Shown: positions 44,845 to 54,308 of the stretch, piece by piece
Numbering within the stretch: position 1 is the stretch's first letter
Layout: each line of letters opens with the position of its first letter
Assembly: GCA_024743275.1 (NCBI GenBank)
Contig: JANSWW010000012.1
Coordinates: 1 to 64,000, forward strand
Source of the DNA: Alphaproteobacteria bacterium
Lineage (GTDB): Bacteria > Pseudomonadota > Alphaproteobacteria > JANSWW01
Reading direction: 5' to 3'
DNA: 64,000 bases
Notes under the pieces: generated by a model
Seen by the model: the letters and a program-made list of their open reading frames with translations, nothing else
Database searches by the model: none
Told to the model about the DNA's origin: nothing
Made by a program: the position numbers and the translations under genes

Positions 44845-44880
44845 AAAAACCCCTCGCGATCCGCGAGGGGTTTTTTGTTT
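44845..44880 (+). terminator. Intrinsic terminator after grxD
   Basis: CCCCTCGCG (44850-44858) pairs with CGCGAGGGG (44862-44870) and is followed by TTTTTTGTTT. The A-run before the stem makes it usable for the minus-strand gap gene as well. Confidence 0.92.
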
Positions 44881-44893
44881 CCGCACCGGCGAA

Positions 44894-44919
44894 CCTCCCC
44901 CCCTTTTGAGGGAGAGGGG
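44894..44919. repeat. REP-like repeat after the grxD terminator
   Basis: The CCTCCCCCCC run pairs loosely with GAGGGAGAGGGG. The word GGGAGAGGGG is shared with the elements beside the DUF559 gene, but the hairpin is imperfect. Confidence 0.35.
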
Positions 44920-44934
44920 TTTATGGCGAGATGC

Positions 44935-45945
44935 TCAGATCAGCGCGCCCATGGAGGCGGCGGTGTCGAGCATCCGGTTGGAGAAGCCCCACTCGTTGTC
45001 GTACCAGCTCATGACGCGGACGAGCTTGCCCTCGATCACCGTGGTTTCCGGCAGATCGACGGTCGAGGAGGAGGCGTTGTGATTGAAGTCGGAGGAGACC
45101 AGCGGCTCCTCGTTGATGGTCAGCTTGCCCTTGAGCGCGTCGGACTCGGCGGCCGCGACCAGCGCCTTGTTGATCTCCTCGGCGGTGGTGTCCCGCTTGG
45201 CGATGATCTTCAGGTCAATGAGGCTGACATTGGCGGTCGGGACGCGCATGGCGGTGCCGTCCAGCTTGCCTTTCAGTTCCGGCAGCACCAGGCCGACGGC
45301 GCGCGCCGCCCCGGTCGAGGTCGGAATGATCGACTGGGCCGCGGCCCGGGCCCGGCGCAGATCCTTATGCAGGGTGTCGACGGTCCGCTGGTCGCCGGTA
45401 TAGGCGTGGATGGTGGTCATATAACCAGACTCGATGCCGACGGTCTCGTGCAGGACCTTGGCGACCGGCGCCAGGCAGTTGGTCGTGCAGGAGGCGTTGG
45501 ACACCACATGGTGTTCGCCGGTGAGCTGGTCGTCGTTCACGCCATGGACGACGGTGATGTCGGCGCCCGTCGCCGGGGCGGAGATCAGCACCCGCTTGGC
45601 GCCGGCCTCGAGATGCTTGGCCGCGTCTTCCCGCTTGGTGAAGATGCCGGTGCACTCCAACGCGATGTCGACCTCGAGGTCCTTCCAAGGCAGCTTGGCC
45701 GGATCACGCTCGGCGAACACCTTGATCGGGCCCTTGCCCAGGTCGATGAAGTCCTCGCCGGCGGTGACGTCGAACGGGACTTTGCCATGCACCGTGTCGT
45801 ATTTCAGCAGATGGGCGTTGGCGTCGACCGGCCCCAGATCGTTGATCGCGACGCACACGATATCGTCCCGGCCGCTTTCGTAGAGCGCCCGCAGCACCAA
45901 GCGGCCGATCCGGCCGAACCCGTTAATGGCAACACGCAGAGCCAT
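44935..45945 (-). CDS. gap: Glyceraldehyde-3-phosphate dehydrogenase, type I
   Basis: The 336-residue protein has [15 protein letters not shown] at the N-terminus, the catalytic [16 protein letters not shown] with the active Cys, and the C-terminal [14 protein letters not shown]. It interconverts glyceraldehyde-3-phosphate and 1,3-bisphosphoglycerate. It lies 84 bases downstream of the transketolase gene on the same strand, as in many alphaproteobacteria, so the two may be cotranscribed. Confidence 0.97.
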   Translation of the reverse strand: MALRVAINGFGRIGRLVLRALYESGRDDIVCVAINDLGPVDANAHLLKYDTVHGKVPFDVTAGEDFIDLGKGPIKVFAERDPAKLPWKDLEVDIALECTGIFTKREDAAKHLEAGAKRVLISAPATGADITVVHGVNDDQLTGEHHVVSNASCTTNCLAPVAKVLHETVGIESGYMTTIHAYTGDQRTVDTLHKDLRRARAAAQSIIPTSTGAARAVGLVLPELKGKLDGTAMRVPTANVSLIDLKIIAKRDTTAEEINKALVAAAESDALKGKLTINEEPLVSSDFNHNASSSTVDLPETTVIEGKLVRVMSWYDNEWGFSNRMLDTAASMGALI

Positions 45946-46029
45946 GGTTCCTCATTCCTTTCCTGTATCGTCCCGGTCGCCCCTCTTTAACGTCGGGGGC
46001 GTGGTAATCGTTGATTTCGTCGCTGGGTT

Positions 46030-48006
46030 TTAGAGACGTTCGCGCACCGCGTCTACGACCGCCTGGGCCGTGATGCCGAAATGCTCGTAGAGCTTGGCCG
46101 CCGGCGCCGAGGCGCCGAAGCCCGTCATGCCGACGAAGCCGCCGTCCAGACCGATGAACCGGTCCCAGCTCTGCCGCATGCCCGCCTCGACGGCGACCAC
46201 GATGGAACCCGGGGCCAGAACCGAGTCGCGATAGCCCTTGGGCTGGGCCATGAACAACTCCTGGCAGGGCATGGAGATCACCGCGGTCGGCACGCCGTCG
46301 GCTTCCAGGGCGTCCCGCGCGGCGAGCGCGATCTCAACCTCGGAACCGGTGGCGAGCAGGGTCGCCTTCCGTTCGCCCGAAGCCTCCGCCAGGACATAGC
46401 CGCCCTTGGCGCTCAGGACCTCGTGGCTGTGATGGGTCCGGACCGTCGGCAGCCCCTGACGGGTCAGCGCCAGCACGCTCGGGCCGTCCTTGCGCTCCAG
46501 AGCGAGCTGCCAGGCCTCGGCGGTCTCGACAGTGTCGGCCGGCCGGAAGACGGCGAGATTGGGGATCGCCCGCAGCGCCGAGAGATGCTCGACCGGCTGG
46601 TGGGTCGGACCGTCCTCGCCGAGGCCGATGGAATCATGGGTCATAATGTAGATGACCCGGATGCCCATCAGCGCCGAAAGACGGATCGACGGCCGGCAGT
46701 AATCGGTGAAGACCAGGAAGGTGCCACCGAAAGGAATGACCCCGCCGTGCAGCGCCATGCCGTTCATCGCCGCCGCCATGCCGTGCTCGCGGATGCCGTA
46801 GTGGATGTAGTCGCCGCCATAGTTCTCGGCGCTGACCGGCGTCGCGGTCTTGCCCTTTGTGTTGTTGGAGCCGGTCAGGTCGGCGGAGCCGCCGATCAGC
46901 TCGGGCATCACCTCGAGAAGGGCGTCGATGGTCTTTTGCGAGGAGACACGGGTCGCGACCTTCGGGGCTTCATTGGAGATCGAATGCCGGAAATCGTTGA
47001 TCACCGCGTGCAGATTGGCCGGCAGGTCCCCGCGCATCCGGCGGCCGAACTCGTCGCGCCGGTCGGAGAAGGTGAGCCGCTCGACCCAGGCCTCGTGGGC
47101 GGCGCGGCCCTTGCGGCCGGCGGCGTGCCAGGCGTCGACCACGTCCTGGGGCAGCTCGAAGGGCGGAAGGTCCCACCCGTAGAATTGCCGTGCGCCGGCG
47201 ATTTCCTCCTCGCCCAGGGGGGCGCCATGGGTCTTGGCGGAGCCTGCGAGCGTGGGGGCGCCGAAGCCGATCGTCGTCTTGCAGGCGATCATCGACGGCG
47301 TGTCGGTGGTTTTGGCGTGGGCGATCGCGGCCTCGATGGCCGCCGGATCGTGGCCGTCGATCGACTGCACGTCCCAGCCGGCGGCGGTGAAGCGCCGCAG
47401 ATGATCCTCGGACGTCGCGAGGCTGACCGGGCCGTCGATGGAAATGCCGTTGTCGTCGAACAGGCAGATCAGCTTCGAAAGCTTGAGATGGCCGGCCAGG
47501 GTGATCGCCTCCTGGCTGATGCCCTCCATCAGGCAGCCGTCGCCGGCCAGAACATAGGTGTGATGGTCAACCAGATCGTCGCCGAATTCCGCGTTGAGCA
47601 TCCGCTCGGCGAGCGCGAAGCCGACCGAGTTGCCGAGGCCTTGCCCCAACGGCCCGGTGGTGGTCTCGACGCCATGGCCATGGCCATATTCAGGATGACC
47701 CGGCGTGTTGGAGCCCAACTGCCGGAAATTCTCCAGTTCGGACATCGGCATGTCCGCCTGCCCGGTCAGGTGCAGCAGGGAATACAACAGCATGGAGCCA
47801 TGGCCCGCCGACAGGATGAACCGGTCGCGGTCGAACCAATGGGGATCGGTGGCATCGAATTTCAGGAACTTGGTGAACAGGACCGTCGCCACGTCGGCCA
47901 TGCCCATCGGCATGCCGGGATGCCCGGACTTCGCCTTCTGTACCGCGTCCATCGCCAAGACGCGAATAGCCGCCGCCATGCGGCCATGATCGATCGCTGT
48001 GCTCAT
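46030..48006 (-). CDS. tkt: Transketolase
   Basis: About 658 residues from the ATG at 48006 (another ATG lies immediately upstream at 48009). It has AKSGHPGMPMGMADVA, LSAGHGSMLLYSLLHLTG, the TPP motif GDGCLMEGISQEAITLAGH, HDSIGLGEDGPTHQPVE and a C-terminal transketolase domain. It transfers two-carbon units in the pentose phosphate pathway. It is divergent from the small coiled-coil gene before zapA. Confidence 0.97.
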   Translation of the reverse strand: MSTAIDHGRMAAAIRVLAMDAVQKAKSGHPGMPMGMADVATVLFTKFLKFDATDPHWFDRDRFILSAGHGSMLLYSLLHLTGQADMPMSELENFRQLGSNTPGHPEYGHGHGVETTTGPLGQGLGNSVGFALAERMLNAEFGDDLVDHHTYVLAGDGCLMEGISQEAITLAGHLKLSKLICLFDDNGISIDGPVSLATSEDHLRRFTAAGWDVQSIDGHDPAAIEAAIAHAKTTDTPSMIACKTTIGFGAPTLAGSAKTHGAPLGEEEIAGARQFYGWDLPPFELPQDVVDAWHAAGRKGRAAHEAWVERLTFSDRRDEFGRRMRGDLPANLHAVINDFRHSISNEAPKVATRVSSQKTIDALLEVMPELIGGSADLTGSNNTKGKTATPVSAENYGGDYIHYGIREHGMAAAMNGMALHGGVIPFGGTFLVFTDYCRPSIRLSALMGIRVIYIMTHDSIGLGEDGPTHQPVEHLSALRAIPNLAVFRPADTVETAEAWQLALERKDGPSVLALTRQGLPTVRTHHSHEVLSAKGGYVLAEASGERKATLLATGSEVEIALAARDALEADGVPTAVISMPCQELFMAQPKGYRDSVLAPGSIVVAVEAGMRQSWDRFIGLDGGFVGMTGFGASAPAAKLYEHFGITAQAVVDAVRERL

Positions 48007-48213
48007 CATCAAAATCCCAGAAAAAGGCAAGAGGTTCCCCAAAAGTGCCGGGACAATCACCTTTTTGGCCCGGCGGGGTCAACCTCGTGATTGCGGGCAT
48101 CTGGCCCCCGGAAAAAGGCCCCTCGAGTGCCTCTGTGCGGCACGTGAACGCTGGACAGCACAGATGCTTCGGCATATCAATAGGTTGTCTGCTAAAAGTT
48201 GAGAGTCTGATTG

Positions 48214-48456
48214 ATGTTGGATCACGGTCTGGATCAGGCCCTTGCCCGGTTGGAAGCCGCCATTGTTCGGCTTGAGCAGGCGGCCGCGCGGGCGCGGCCC
48301 GGGTCGGCAACCGCCGAACCCTCGGCGGACGAGGCGGCGCTGAAGGGTGAACTGCAGGCCCTCAAAAAGGATTATGCGGCCTTGGCCGGGGTGACCCAGT
48401 CCGTCGCCACGCGGCTCGATGAGGCCGTGGAGCGGCTCGAAGAGAGCCTCGACTGA
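48214..48456 (+). CDS. DUF4164-like coiled-coil protein preceding zapA
   Basis: The 80-residue protein starts MLDHGLDQALARLEAAIVRLEQ and ends LDEAVERLEESLD, with heptad spacing over nearly its whole length. Its stop overlaps the zapA ATG by one base (48456), so translation is coupled. Small coiled-coil genes in front of zapA are common in alphaproteobacteria; a cell-division role is inferred from position only. Confidence 0.85.
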   Translation: MLDHGLDQALARLEAAIVRLEQAAARARPGSATAEPSADEAALKGELQALKKDYAALAGVTQSVATRLDEAVERLEESLD

Positions 48457-48821
48457 TGCCGCAGGTCGAACTCCATATCAACGGCCGGCCCTACAAGGTC
48501 GCGTGCGGTGAGGGCGAGGAGGCGCGGACCACCGCGCTCGCCGCCGAGGTCGACCGACGGATCAGCGATCTCAAAAAACAGATCGGCAATGTCGGGGACG
48601 CAAGGCTGCTGGTCATCGCCAGCATTTTGATGGCGGACGAATTGGCCGACGCCCGCAATCAGGCGCAGGGACGGGCCGAATCCGAACCCTTCCAGCCGGA
48701 ACTATCCCCCGCCGCCTCGGCGCCGAAGCAGGACGATGCGGCCCTGAAAACCACCATCGAGACCATCCAGCGCATGGCCGAGCGGATCGAACGGATTGCG
48801 GAATCGATCGAAGGGGCCTAG
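48456..48821 (+). CDS. zapA: Cell division protein ZapA
   Basis: The 121-residue protein shows the ZapA pattern: VELHINGRPYKVACGEGEE, LAAEVDRRISDLKKQIGNVGDARLLVIASILMADEL and a coiled-coil C-terminus. ZapA cross-links FtsZ filaments at the division site. It is followed by 6S RNA and fthC, an arrangement conserved in proteobacteria. Confidence 0.94.
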   Translation: MPQVELHINGRPYKVACGEGEEARTTALAAEVDRRISDLKKQIGNVGDARLLVIASILMADELADARNQAQGRAESEPFQPELSPAASAPKQDDAALKTTIETIQRMAERIERIAESIEGA

Positions 48822-48825
48822 GTAG

Positions 48826-48985
48826 AGTGGGCTGCGCGGTGCGATAGGTCCTCAAGTCCCCGGGCCCGAATACCAACCTCCTTGGGAGCTGCCTCTGTTA
48901 AGGTCGTGGCCTTAATATCGCGGCGCCCACCTGCTTGTAGCAGGGCCAGGAGGACGAGATATGGCCAACGGCCGCGTGGCACTTC
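48826..48985 (+). ncRNA. ssrS: 6S RNA
   Basis: The spacer between zapA and fthC is the usual site of 6S RNA. GCTGCGCGGT (48831-48840) can pair, with G-U pairs, with GCCGCGTGGC (48971-48980) to form the closing stem. Inside lies the typical flanking element GTGCGATAGGTCCTCAAGTCC, and a central bubble with CTGTTAAGGTCG. 6S RNA binds sigma-70 holoenzyme and mimics an open promoter. The exact 5' and 3' ends are estimated. Confidence 0.85.
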
Positions 48986-49049
48986 ATTCTCGCCCCGGGA
49001 TTTCGGCCTGGGTGGCGACCCGGAATTTCCCTGACATCAGAAGGCGGGC

Positions 49050-49652
49050 ATGACGGCCAGCAAAAAAGAAACTCTTAGAAAAGAAATGACCGCGCGCCGC
49101 AAGCAAGCCCATGCGGCTCTTGGCGAAGACGCCTCGGACGGCATCGCGGTCCAGATCCTGGCGCTCTTCGATCCCATCCCGAAACAGGTTCCGGTTTCGC
49201 TCTACTGGCCCATCGGGTCGGAAATCGACACGGCCCCGCTGCTGGCGGTCCTGTTCGAACGCGGCCATGTGCTGGGCCTGCCGGTAACGCCGGGAAGCCC
49301 CGGTCCGTTGAGCTTCCGCCGCTGGACCCCGGATACGGAAATGACCGTCGGCCCGATGAACATTCCGGTCCCGAAAGCGAGTCCGGCCATGTTCCCGGAC
49401 ATCCTTCTCGTCCCGCTGCTCGCCTTCGACACCCGCGGCTATCGTCTCGGCTATGGTGGCGGCTATTACGACCGCACCCTGAGCCAGGCCAGGGCCCGGC
49501 GGCGGGTGATGGCCATCGGGCTTGCCTATGACGAACAGGAAGTGGACCAGGTACCGACCGAACCCACCGACCAGCCCCTCGACATGGTGATCACCCCGAC
49601 ACGGGTGATCGAGCCTGCGGAATTGGCCCGCCTGGGACGCGCCGGGCGATGA
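49050..49652 (+). CDS. fthC: 5-formyltetrahydrofolate cyclo-ligase
   Basis: The 200-residue protein has KETLRKEMTARRKQ at the N-terminus, SLYWPIGSEIDT and the ATP-binding YRLGYGGGYYDRTL. It converts 5-formyl-THF to 5,10-methenyl-THF. It is the usual downstream neighbour of 6S RNA. Its TGA overlaps the ymdB ATG (49649). Confidence 0.95.
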   Translation: MTASKKETLRKEMTARRKQAHAALGEDASDGIAVQILALFDPIPKQVPVSLYWPIGSEIDTAPLLAVLFERGHVLGLPVTPGSPGPLSFRRWTPDTEMTVGPMNIPVPKASPAMFPDILLVPLLAFDTRGYRLGYGGGYYDRTLSQARARRRVMAIGLAYDEQEVDQVPTEPTDQPLDMVITPTRVIEPAELARLGRAGR

Positions 49653-50470
49653 ACATCCTGTTCTTCGGTGACGTTGTGGGCCGGACCGGGCGCGAGGCGG
49701 CCCTGGCGGCGATCCCCGTCCTCAAGGAAAAGCTGGCCGTCGATTTCCTGGTCGTCAATGGCGAGAACTCCGCCGGCGGCTTCGGGATCACAGACAAGAT
49801 CGCCCAGGACTTCTATGCCGCCGGCACCGACGTCATCACCACGGGCAACCATGTCTGGGGCCAGCGCCAGATCATGCACACCATCGATCAGGACCTGCGC
49901 CTGCTGCGTCCAATCAACTTTCCCCCCGGCACCCCCGGGCGCGGCGCCGTGGCGGTCACGCCAAAGCGCGGCGGCAAGCCGGTTCTGGTCGTCAACGTCA
50001 TGTGCCGCGTCTTCATGGAGCCGCTGGACGACCCGTTCCGGTCGGTCGACATGGCCTTGAAGAACTATGTTCTGGGGAAGACGGCCAGCGCGGTGATCAT
50101 CGACATGCATGGCGAGGCGACATCGGAAAAGATGGCGTTCGGCCATTATCTCGACGGCCGCGCGAGCCTGGTCGTCGGCACCCATACCCATGTCCCGACG
50201 GCGGATACCATGATCCTTCCAAAAGGCACGGCCTATCAGACCGATGCGGGGATGTGCGGCGACTATAACTCGGTGATCGGCATGAACCCGGTAACGGCGA
50301 TCCACCGTTTCACCAAGAAAACCCCGTCGGAACGGTTCGAACCGACGGACGGCGAGGCCACCGTGTGCGGCACCTTCGTTCAGACCGACGACGACACCGG
50401 CCTTGCCACCCGGATCGAACCGGTCCGCCTCGGCGGGGTCCTGACGGACCATATACCGACACTCGCCTGA
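49649..50470 (+). CDS. ymdB: YmdB-type metallophosphoesterase (TIGR00282)
   Basis: The 273-residue protein starts MNILFFGDVVGRTGREA and has VNGENSAGGFG, TTGNHVWGQ and VGTHTHVPTADTMIL, the metal-binding set of the YmdB family. In Bacillus YmdB cleaves cyclic nucleotides and affects development. It overlaps fthC. Confidence 0.93.
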   Translation: MNILFFGDVVGRTGREAALAAIPVLKEKLAVDFLVVNGENSAGGFGITDKIAQDFYAAGTDVITTGNHVWGQRQIMHTIDQDLRLLRPINFPPGTPGRGAVAVTPKRGGKPVLVVNVMCRVFMEPLDDPFRSVDMALKNYVLGKTASAVIIDMHGEATSEKMAFGHYLDGRASLVVGTHTHVPTADTMILPKGTAYQTDAGMCGDYNSVIGMNPVTAIHRFTKKTPSERFEPTDGEATVCGTFVQTDDDTGLATRIEPVRLGGVLTDHIPTLA

Positions 50471-50481
50471 GACCGAAGACC

Positions 50482-50985
50482 GTGGTTGGACAAGCCGCGA
50501 CCGTGCATGTCCGAGGGATGCGCTCCGGCGAGGAGCGGCTCTTCCTGGAGCTGCACCACGCGGCGGTCCGTGGCTTGGCGGTCGAACATTACCCCGAAGC
50601 GGTGATCAATGCCTGGGCGCCCCTGCCGGTCACCGAAGGCGCCGTGGCAAGGGTCGCCGCCAATCCCGACCGCGAACTCCGCTTCATCGCCGAAGTGGAC
50701 GGGAATCCCGCGGGCCTCGCAGCCTTGGTCGCGAAAGATGGAGAGCTTCGAGCCTGCTATGTCGCACCGGATTTCTGCCGCCATGGGGTCGGCCGGGCCC
50801 TGATCGCCGCGGTCGAGAGGGCCGCCGACGAAGCAGGTCTGGCATCGTTGTGGCTCGACGCGTCCACAAACGCCGTGCCCTTCTACCGATCGCTCGGATA
50901 CGACGTCGACAGACCAGCGACCCACCGGCTCGCCGCCGGGGTTGAGATGGCCTGTTTCAGAATGTCGAAAACGCTGGCGGATTGA
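50482..50985 (+). CDS. GNAT family N-acetyltransferase
   Basis: About 167 residues from a GTG at 50482. It shows the GNAT acetyl-CoA motif LRACYVAPDFCRHGVGRALIAAVERAADEAGL and ends LWLDASTNAVPFYRSLGYDV. The substrate is unknown. It begins 12 bases after ymdB on the same strand; a weak GAGACCGA precedes the start. Confidence 0.85.
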   Translation: MVGQAATVHVRGMRSGEERLFLELHHAAVRGLAVEHYPEAVINAWAPLPVTEGAVARVAANPDRELRFIAEVDGNPAGLAALVAKDGELRACYVAPDFCRHGVGRALIAAVERAADEAGLASLWLDASTNAVPFYRSLGYDVDRPATHRLAAGVEMACFRMSKTLAD

Positions 50986-50997
50986 CCGCTGCCGGGA

Positions 50998-51495
50998 TCA
51001 ATCGTCGGTCAGCGCGGTGACGGCGGCCTCGAGCCCGTCGGCGATCTCCGCCCCGACCTTGCCACCGGTGCCGGAGATCTTGTTCAGCAGAATCACCGTG
51101 ATGGCGTCCACATGGGCCTTCACCGCCTCCTGCTCCTTCTTGTTGACCGTCTTGCGGCCGTCCGTGAAGCGCGAGAGGGAAGCGCAGACCCGGGCCAGCA
51201 GTGGGTACCCGAAGTTGCCGGACATGCCGCGTAGATCGTGGGCGATCCCGAAAATCTCGTTCAGCGCCCGCTCCTTGGACATGTCCGGATCGTCGAGCCA
51301 GGCATACCGCTCGCGCAGCATCTCCATCATCGGCTTCGCCTCGGTCGGCAGATCGACCTTGGCGGCCGCCGCCTTCTGGGCCTGCTCCGCCTTGGCGACG
51401 GTCTTGTCGTCCGACAGGCGCGCGTTGCCGACGAGCTGCTTCAGTTTGTTGGGAGGGGTGATGACCTCCAACGGTTCTTTTGCCTTATCGCCCAT
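50998..51495 (-). CDS. Histidine phosphotransfer (Hpt) protein
   Basis: The 165-residue helical protein has IAHDLRGMSGNFGYPLL, with His86 in the H-x-x-R-G-x-S pattern of Hpt domains, between an Ala/Lys-rich N-terminal half and a helical C-terminus. It starts 87 bases after a receiver-only response regulator on the same strand, so the two probably form a phosphorelay pair. No kinase is adjacent. Confidence 0.8.
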   Translation of the reverse strand: MGDKAKEPLEVITPPNKLKQLVGNARLSDDKTVAKAEQAQKAAAAKVDLPTEAKPMMEMLRERYAWLDDPDMSKERALNEIFGIAHDLRGMSGNFGYPLLARVCASLSRFTDGRKTVNKKEQEAVKAHVDAITVILLNKISGTGGKVGAEIADGLEAAVTALTDD

Positions 51496-51582
51496 CTAAC
51501 GCCTATCACCGGTTGGATTTGGATGGTTGCCCCCGCATCCCATCCGTTTGAAGAGTCTAACAGATGTTGGACCCAACGCCCA

Positions 51583-52062
51583 TCAGGAAGAGCGCCGTTC
51601 GGGCCCCTCATACTCGATCTTGCGCCGCCGCCGGTCGGGGCCGAAATACTCCTCGGTCCGCACGAAGGAACGCCTTTTGTGGATCATCAGATCGATCCGC
51701 ATCAACAACTGCTTGGCCGTCACAGGCTTGGCGATGAACTCGTCGACCCCGGCGTCGCGCGCCTGTTCGACCTTGACCCGCTCGGTGTGCCCGGTGAGCA
51801 TCAGGATCGGGATGAAGGGGTCCGGGCTGTCGTCGTCGTTGCGCATATATTGCGTGAACTCGATGCCGTCCATCTCGTCCATCGCCCAGTCGAGAATGAC
51901 CAGATGGCATTCCTTGTCCCGTACCTTCTGCAGGGCGGAGCGGCCGCTCGCCGCCTCCAGAACATCCGAAATCCCGACCGAGTTCAGAATCGCACGGACC
52001 AGAGACCGCATGGTTCTGTTATCGTCGACCACCAGAACCGTGACTTTCCCCATCCCAGCCAT
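51583..52062 (-). CDS. CheY-like response regulator with C-terminal tail
   Basis: The 159-residue protein has a receiver domain with VVDDNRTMRSL (acidic pocket Asp13/Asp14), VILDWAMDEMDG (phospho-acceptor Asp58), MLTGHTE and FIAKPVTAKQLL with the conserved Lys. After the receiver comes a basic tail (EYFGPDRRRRKIEYEGPERR) instead of an output domain. The ATG at 52062 follows GGAAGAAGAAG; a second ATG lies at 52053. Confidence 0.92.
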   Translation of the reverse strand: MAGMGKVTVLVVDDNRTMRSLVRAILNSVGISDVLEAASGRSALQKVRDKECHLVILDWAMDEMDGIEFTQYMRNDDDSPDPFIPILMLTGHTERVKVEQARDAGVDEFIAKPVTAKQLLMRIDLMIHKRRSFVRTEEYFGPDRRRRKIEYEGPERRSS

Positions 52063-52394
52063 TCTTCTTCTTCCGTTCTGGTCCCAGAAGGCCCTGTATT
52101 CTGACGCGTCCGCAGGCACTTGTTGTGGCGCCGCCGACCCTCGTCTGGGAAGCGGTCGAAGTGCTACCGGTCAGAAAAAACCAATATACAAAAGTATTTG
52201 CAGAATTTGCTTGCCTTTATCTCCCCCATAAATCAAGTGGACATCCGCAAAATTTTTCGGGCCGCACGCGGTCCGATCGTTGCCGGACGACAGCCCCGTA
52301 CCTCTCGGTAGACACGCATGATAATGCGTTTTAAGAGACGTTGGGCACAAAATCTGGTATCCATACGACATAAGGGATTCAAGGAGGGATCGCC
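52063..52394. other. Divergent intergenic region upstream of yebC
   Basis: These 332 bases have no credible gene. The part near 52180-52250 is AT-rich and probably holds the promoters. A perfect palindrome ACGCAT-GATA-ATGCGT lies at 52314-52329. Confidence 0.5.
52314..52329. promoter_or_regulatory. Palindrome ahead of yebC
   Basis: ACGCAT-GATA-ATGCGT is a perfect 16-bp inverted repeat 66 bases before the yebC start. It could be an operator. The binding protein is unknown. Confidence 0.35.
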
Positions 52395-53144
52395 ATGGCC
52401 GGGCATTCCAAATTCAAGAACATTATGCACCGCAAAAGCGCACAGGACGCAAAGCGGGCAAAACTCTTCACCAAGATCGCGCGGGAGATCGAAGTCGCCG
52501 CACGCCTCGGCGGCCCGGACGCCGCGGCCAATCCGCGTCTCAAGACCGCGATCGTCGCCGCCCGCAAGGTCTCGATGCCCAACGACAACATCAACCGGGC
52601 CATTAAGAAGGCGGAAGGAGCCGGTGACGGGGCCGATTATGTCGAGATGCGCTACGAGGGCTACGGCCCCGGTGGTGTCGCGGTGATCGTCGAGGCGCTC
52701 ACGGACAATAAGAACCGGACCGCCTCCGAAGTCCGGGCGGCCTTTTCGAAGCATGGCGGTTCCCTTGGCGAGACCAATTCGGTCGCCTTCATGTTCGACC
52801 GGGTCGGTCTGATCGTCTACGCCAAGGACGCGACCGATTTCGACAGCTTGTTCGAGGCCGCGGTCGAGGCCGGCGCGGACAATGTGGAGGAAGGCGACGA
52901 GGGGCTGGAGGTCACCTGCCAACCCGGCGACTTCGCCCAGGTCCGCGACGCGCTCGAAGCCAGCGTCGGCGAGGCGAACAGTGCCGAACTGTCGTGGAAG
53001 CCCACCACCCTGGCGCCGGTCGACGAGGACAAGGCGCAGTCGGTCTTCAAACTGATCGACGTGCTGGAGGACAATGACGACGTGCAGAACGTCTCGGCCA
53101 ATTTCGACATTTCGGACGACGTGCTGCAGAAGCTGACCGCCTAA
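52395..53144 (+). CDS. yebC: YebC/PmpR family protein
   Basis: The 249-residue protein begins [20 protein letters not shown] and contains NIERAIKK-like [11 protein letters not shown] and [14 protein letters not shown], diagnostic of the family. YebC proteins act in translation of difficult motifs and as regulators. AAGGAGGG precedes the ATG. It is 20 bases from ruvC, as in many proteobacteria. Confidence 0.97.
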   Translation: MAGHSKFKNIMHRKSAQDAKRAKLFTKIAREIEVAARLGGPDAAANPRLKTAIVAARKVSMPNDNINRAIKKAEGAGDGADYVEMRYEGYGPGGVAVIVEALTDNKNRTASEVRAAFSKHGGSLGETNSVAFMFDRVGLIVYAKDATDFDSLFEAAVEAGADNVEEGDEGLEVTCQPGDFAQVRDALEASVGEANSAELSWKPTTLAPVDEDKAQSVFKLIDVLEDNDDVQNVSANFDISDDVLQKLTA

Positions 53145-53164
53145 GCGCGGCGGAGAGGAGACCC

Positions 53165-53677
53165 ATGCGTGTCATCGGCTTGGATCCGGGCCTGCGCCAC
53201 ACAGGTTGGGGGGTGATCGATGTCGACGGCGCACGGCTCTCCCATGTCGCCAACGGGGTGATCTCGCCCGACGCCAAGCTGCCGATCGCCGAACGCCTCG
53301 CCTTCCTGCACAAGGGGTTGCTCGACCTGATCGAGGATTGGGGGCCGACCACGTCGGCGGTCGAGGAGACCTTCGTCAACAAGAACCCGGAGAGTACGCT
53401 GAAGCTCGGCCTGGCCAGGGGCGCCGTGCTGCTGGCCCCCGCCCTGCTCGGGCTAGAGGTCGCGGAGTACGCCCCAAAGACGGTGAAGAAGTCGGTGGTC
53501 GGCACCGGCGGTGCGGACAAGGACCAGGTCCAGGCCATGGTCAGGCGCCTTTTGCCCAAGGCCGTCTTCACGTCGGCCGACGCCGCCGACGCCCTCGCGG
53601 TCGCGATCTGCCACGCCCACGCGGCCGGCACCCAGGCCCGGACCGGCCGTATGGCGATACTGGGAGCGGGCCGATGA
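53165..53677 (+). CDS. ruvC: Holliday junction resolvase RuvC
   Basis: The 170-residue endonuclease has [14 protein letters not shown] (first catalytic Asp), [18 protein letters not shown] (Glu) and [16 protein letters not shown] (the Asp pair). It cuts Holliday junctions with RuvAB. It is the first of ruvC-ruvA-ruvB. Confidence 0.97.
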   Translation: MRVIGLDPGLRHTGWGVIDVDGARLSHVANGVISPDAKLPIAERLAFLHKGLLDLIEDWGPTTSAVEETFVNKNPESTLKLGLARGAVLLAPALLGLEVAEYAPKTVKKSVVGTGGADKDQVQAMVRRLLPKAVFTSADAADALAVAICHAHAAGTQARTGRMAILGAGR

Positions 53678-53690
53678 GGGAGACCGGGCG

Positions 53691-54308
53691 ATGATCGGGC
53701 GCCTTAAAGGCGTGGTCGAGGAGCTTTCGGCCGATCAGGTTCTGATCGACGTCCAGGGCGTCGGCTATGTGGTCTCCTGCTCCGCCAAGACCCTGTCCAA
53801 ACTTCCCGGCCCCGGCGGTGACGCGGTGCTCGAGATCGAGACCCTGATGCGCGAGGACCGACTACAGTTGATCGGCTTCTCGTCGAAGGCGGAGCGCGAC
53901 TGGTACCGGCTGTTGACGACCGTCCAGGCGGTCGGCTCGCGGGTCGCGCTGGCGATCCTGTCCGCGCTCAATCCAGACGAGATCACCCAGGCGATCGCGG
54001 CCCAGGACAAAGCCTCCCTGACCCGCGCCGACGGCGTCGGCCCGAAGCTGGCCCAGCGGATCATGACGGAACTGAAGGACAAGGTCGGCGGCATGGCGCT
54101 CGGTCCCGGTGCGGTCGTGGCCAGCCTGTCCGAGGGAGACGCGCCCCCGGCGGCCGGCGCGGTCGCGGATGCGATCAGCGCGCTCACCAATCTCGGCTAT
54201 GATAAGCCGAAGGCCCAGGCCGCCGTTGCCTCCGCGGCTGCCAAGCTCGGCCCGCAGGCGAGCGAGAGCCAGCTCATCCCCGCCGCCCTTCGGGAGCTCG
54301 CAAGCTGA
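53691..54308 (+). CDS. ruvA: Holliday junction DNA helicase RuvA
   Basis: The 205-residue protein has [43 protein letters not shown] and [18 protein letters not shown], the two HhH motifs, plus a C-terminal UBA-like domain III. It binds the four-way junction. The start lies 13 bases after ruvC and its TGA overlaps ruvB. Confidence 0.97.
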   Translation: MIGRLKGVVEELSADQVLIDVQGVGYVVSCSAKTLSKLPGPGGDAVLEIETLMREDRLQLIGFSSKAERDWYRLLTTVQAVGSRVALAILSALNPDEITQAIAAQDKASLTRADGVGPKLAQRIMTELKDKVGGMALGPGAVVASLSEGDAPPAAGAVADAISALTNLGYDKPKAQAAVASAAAKLGPQASESQLIPAALRELAS

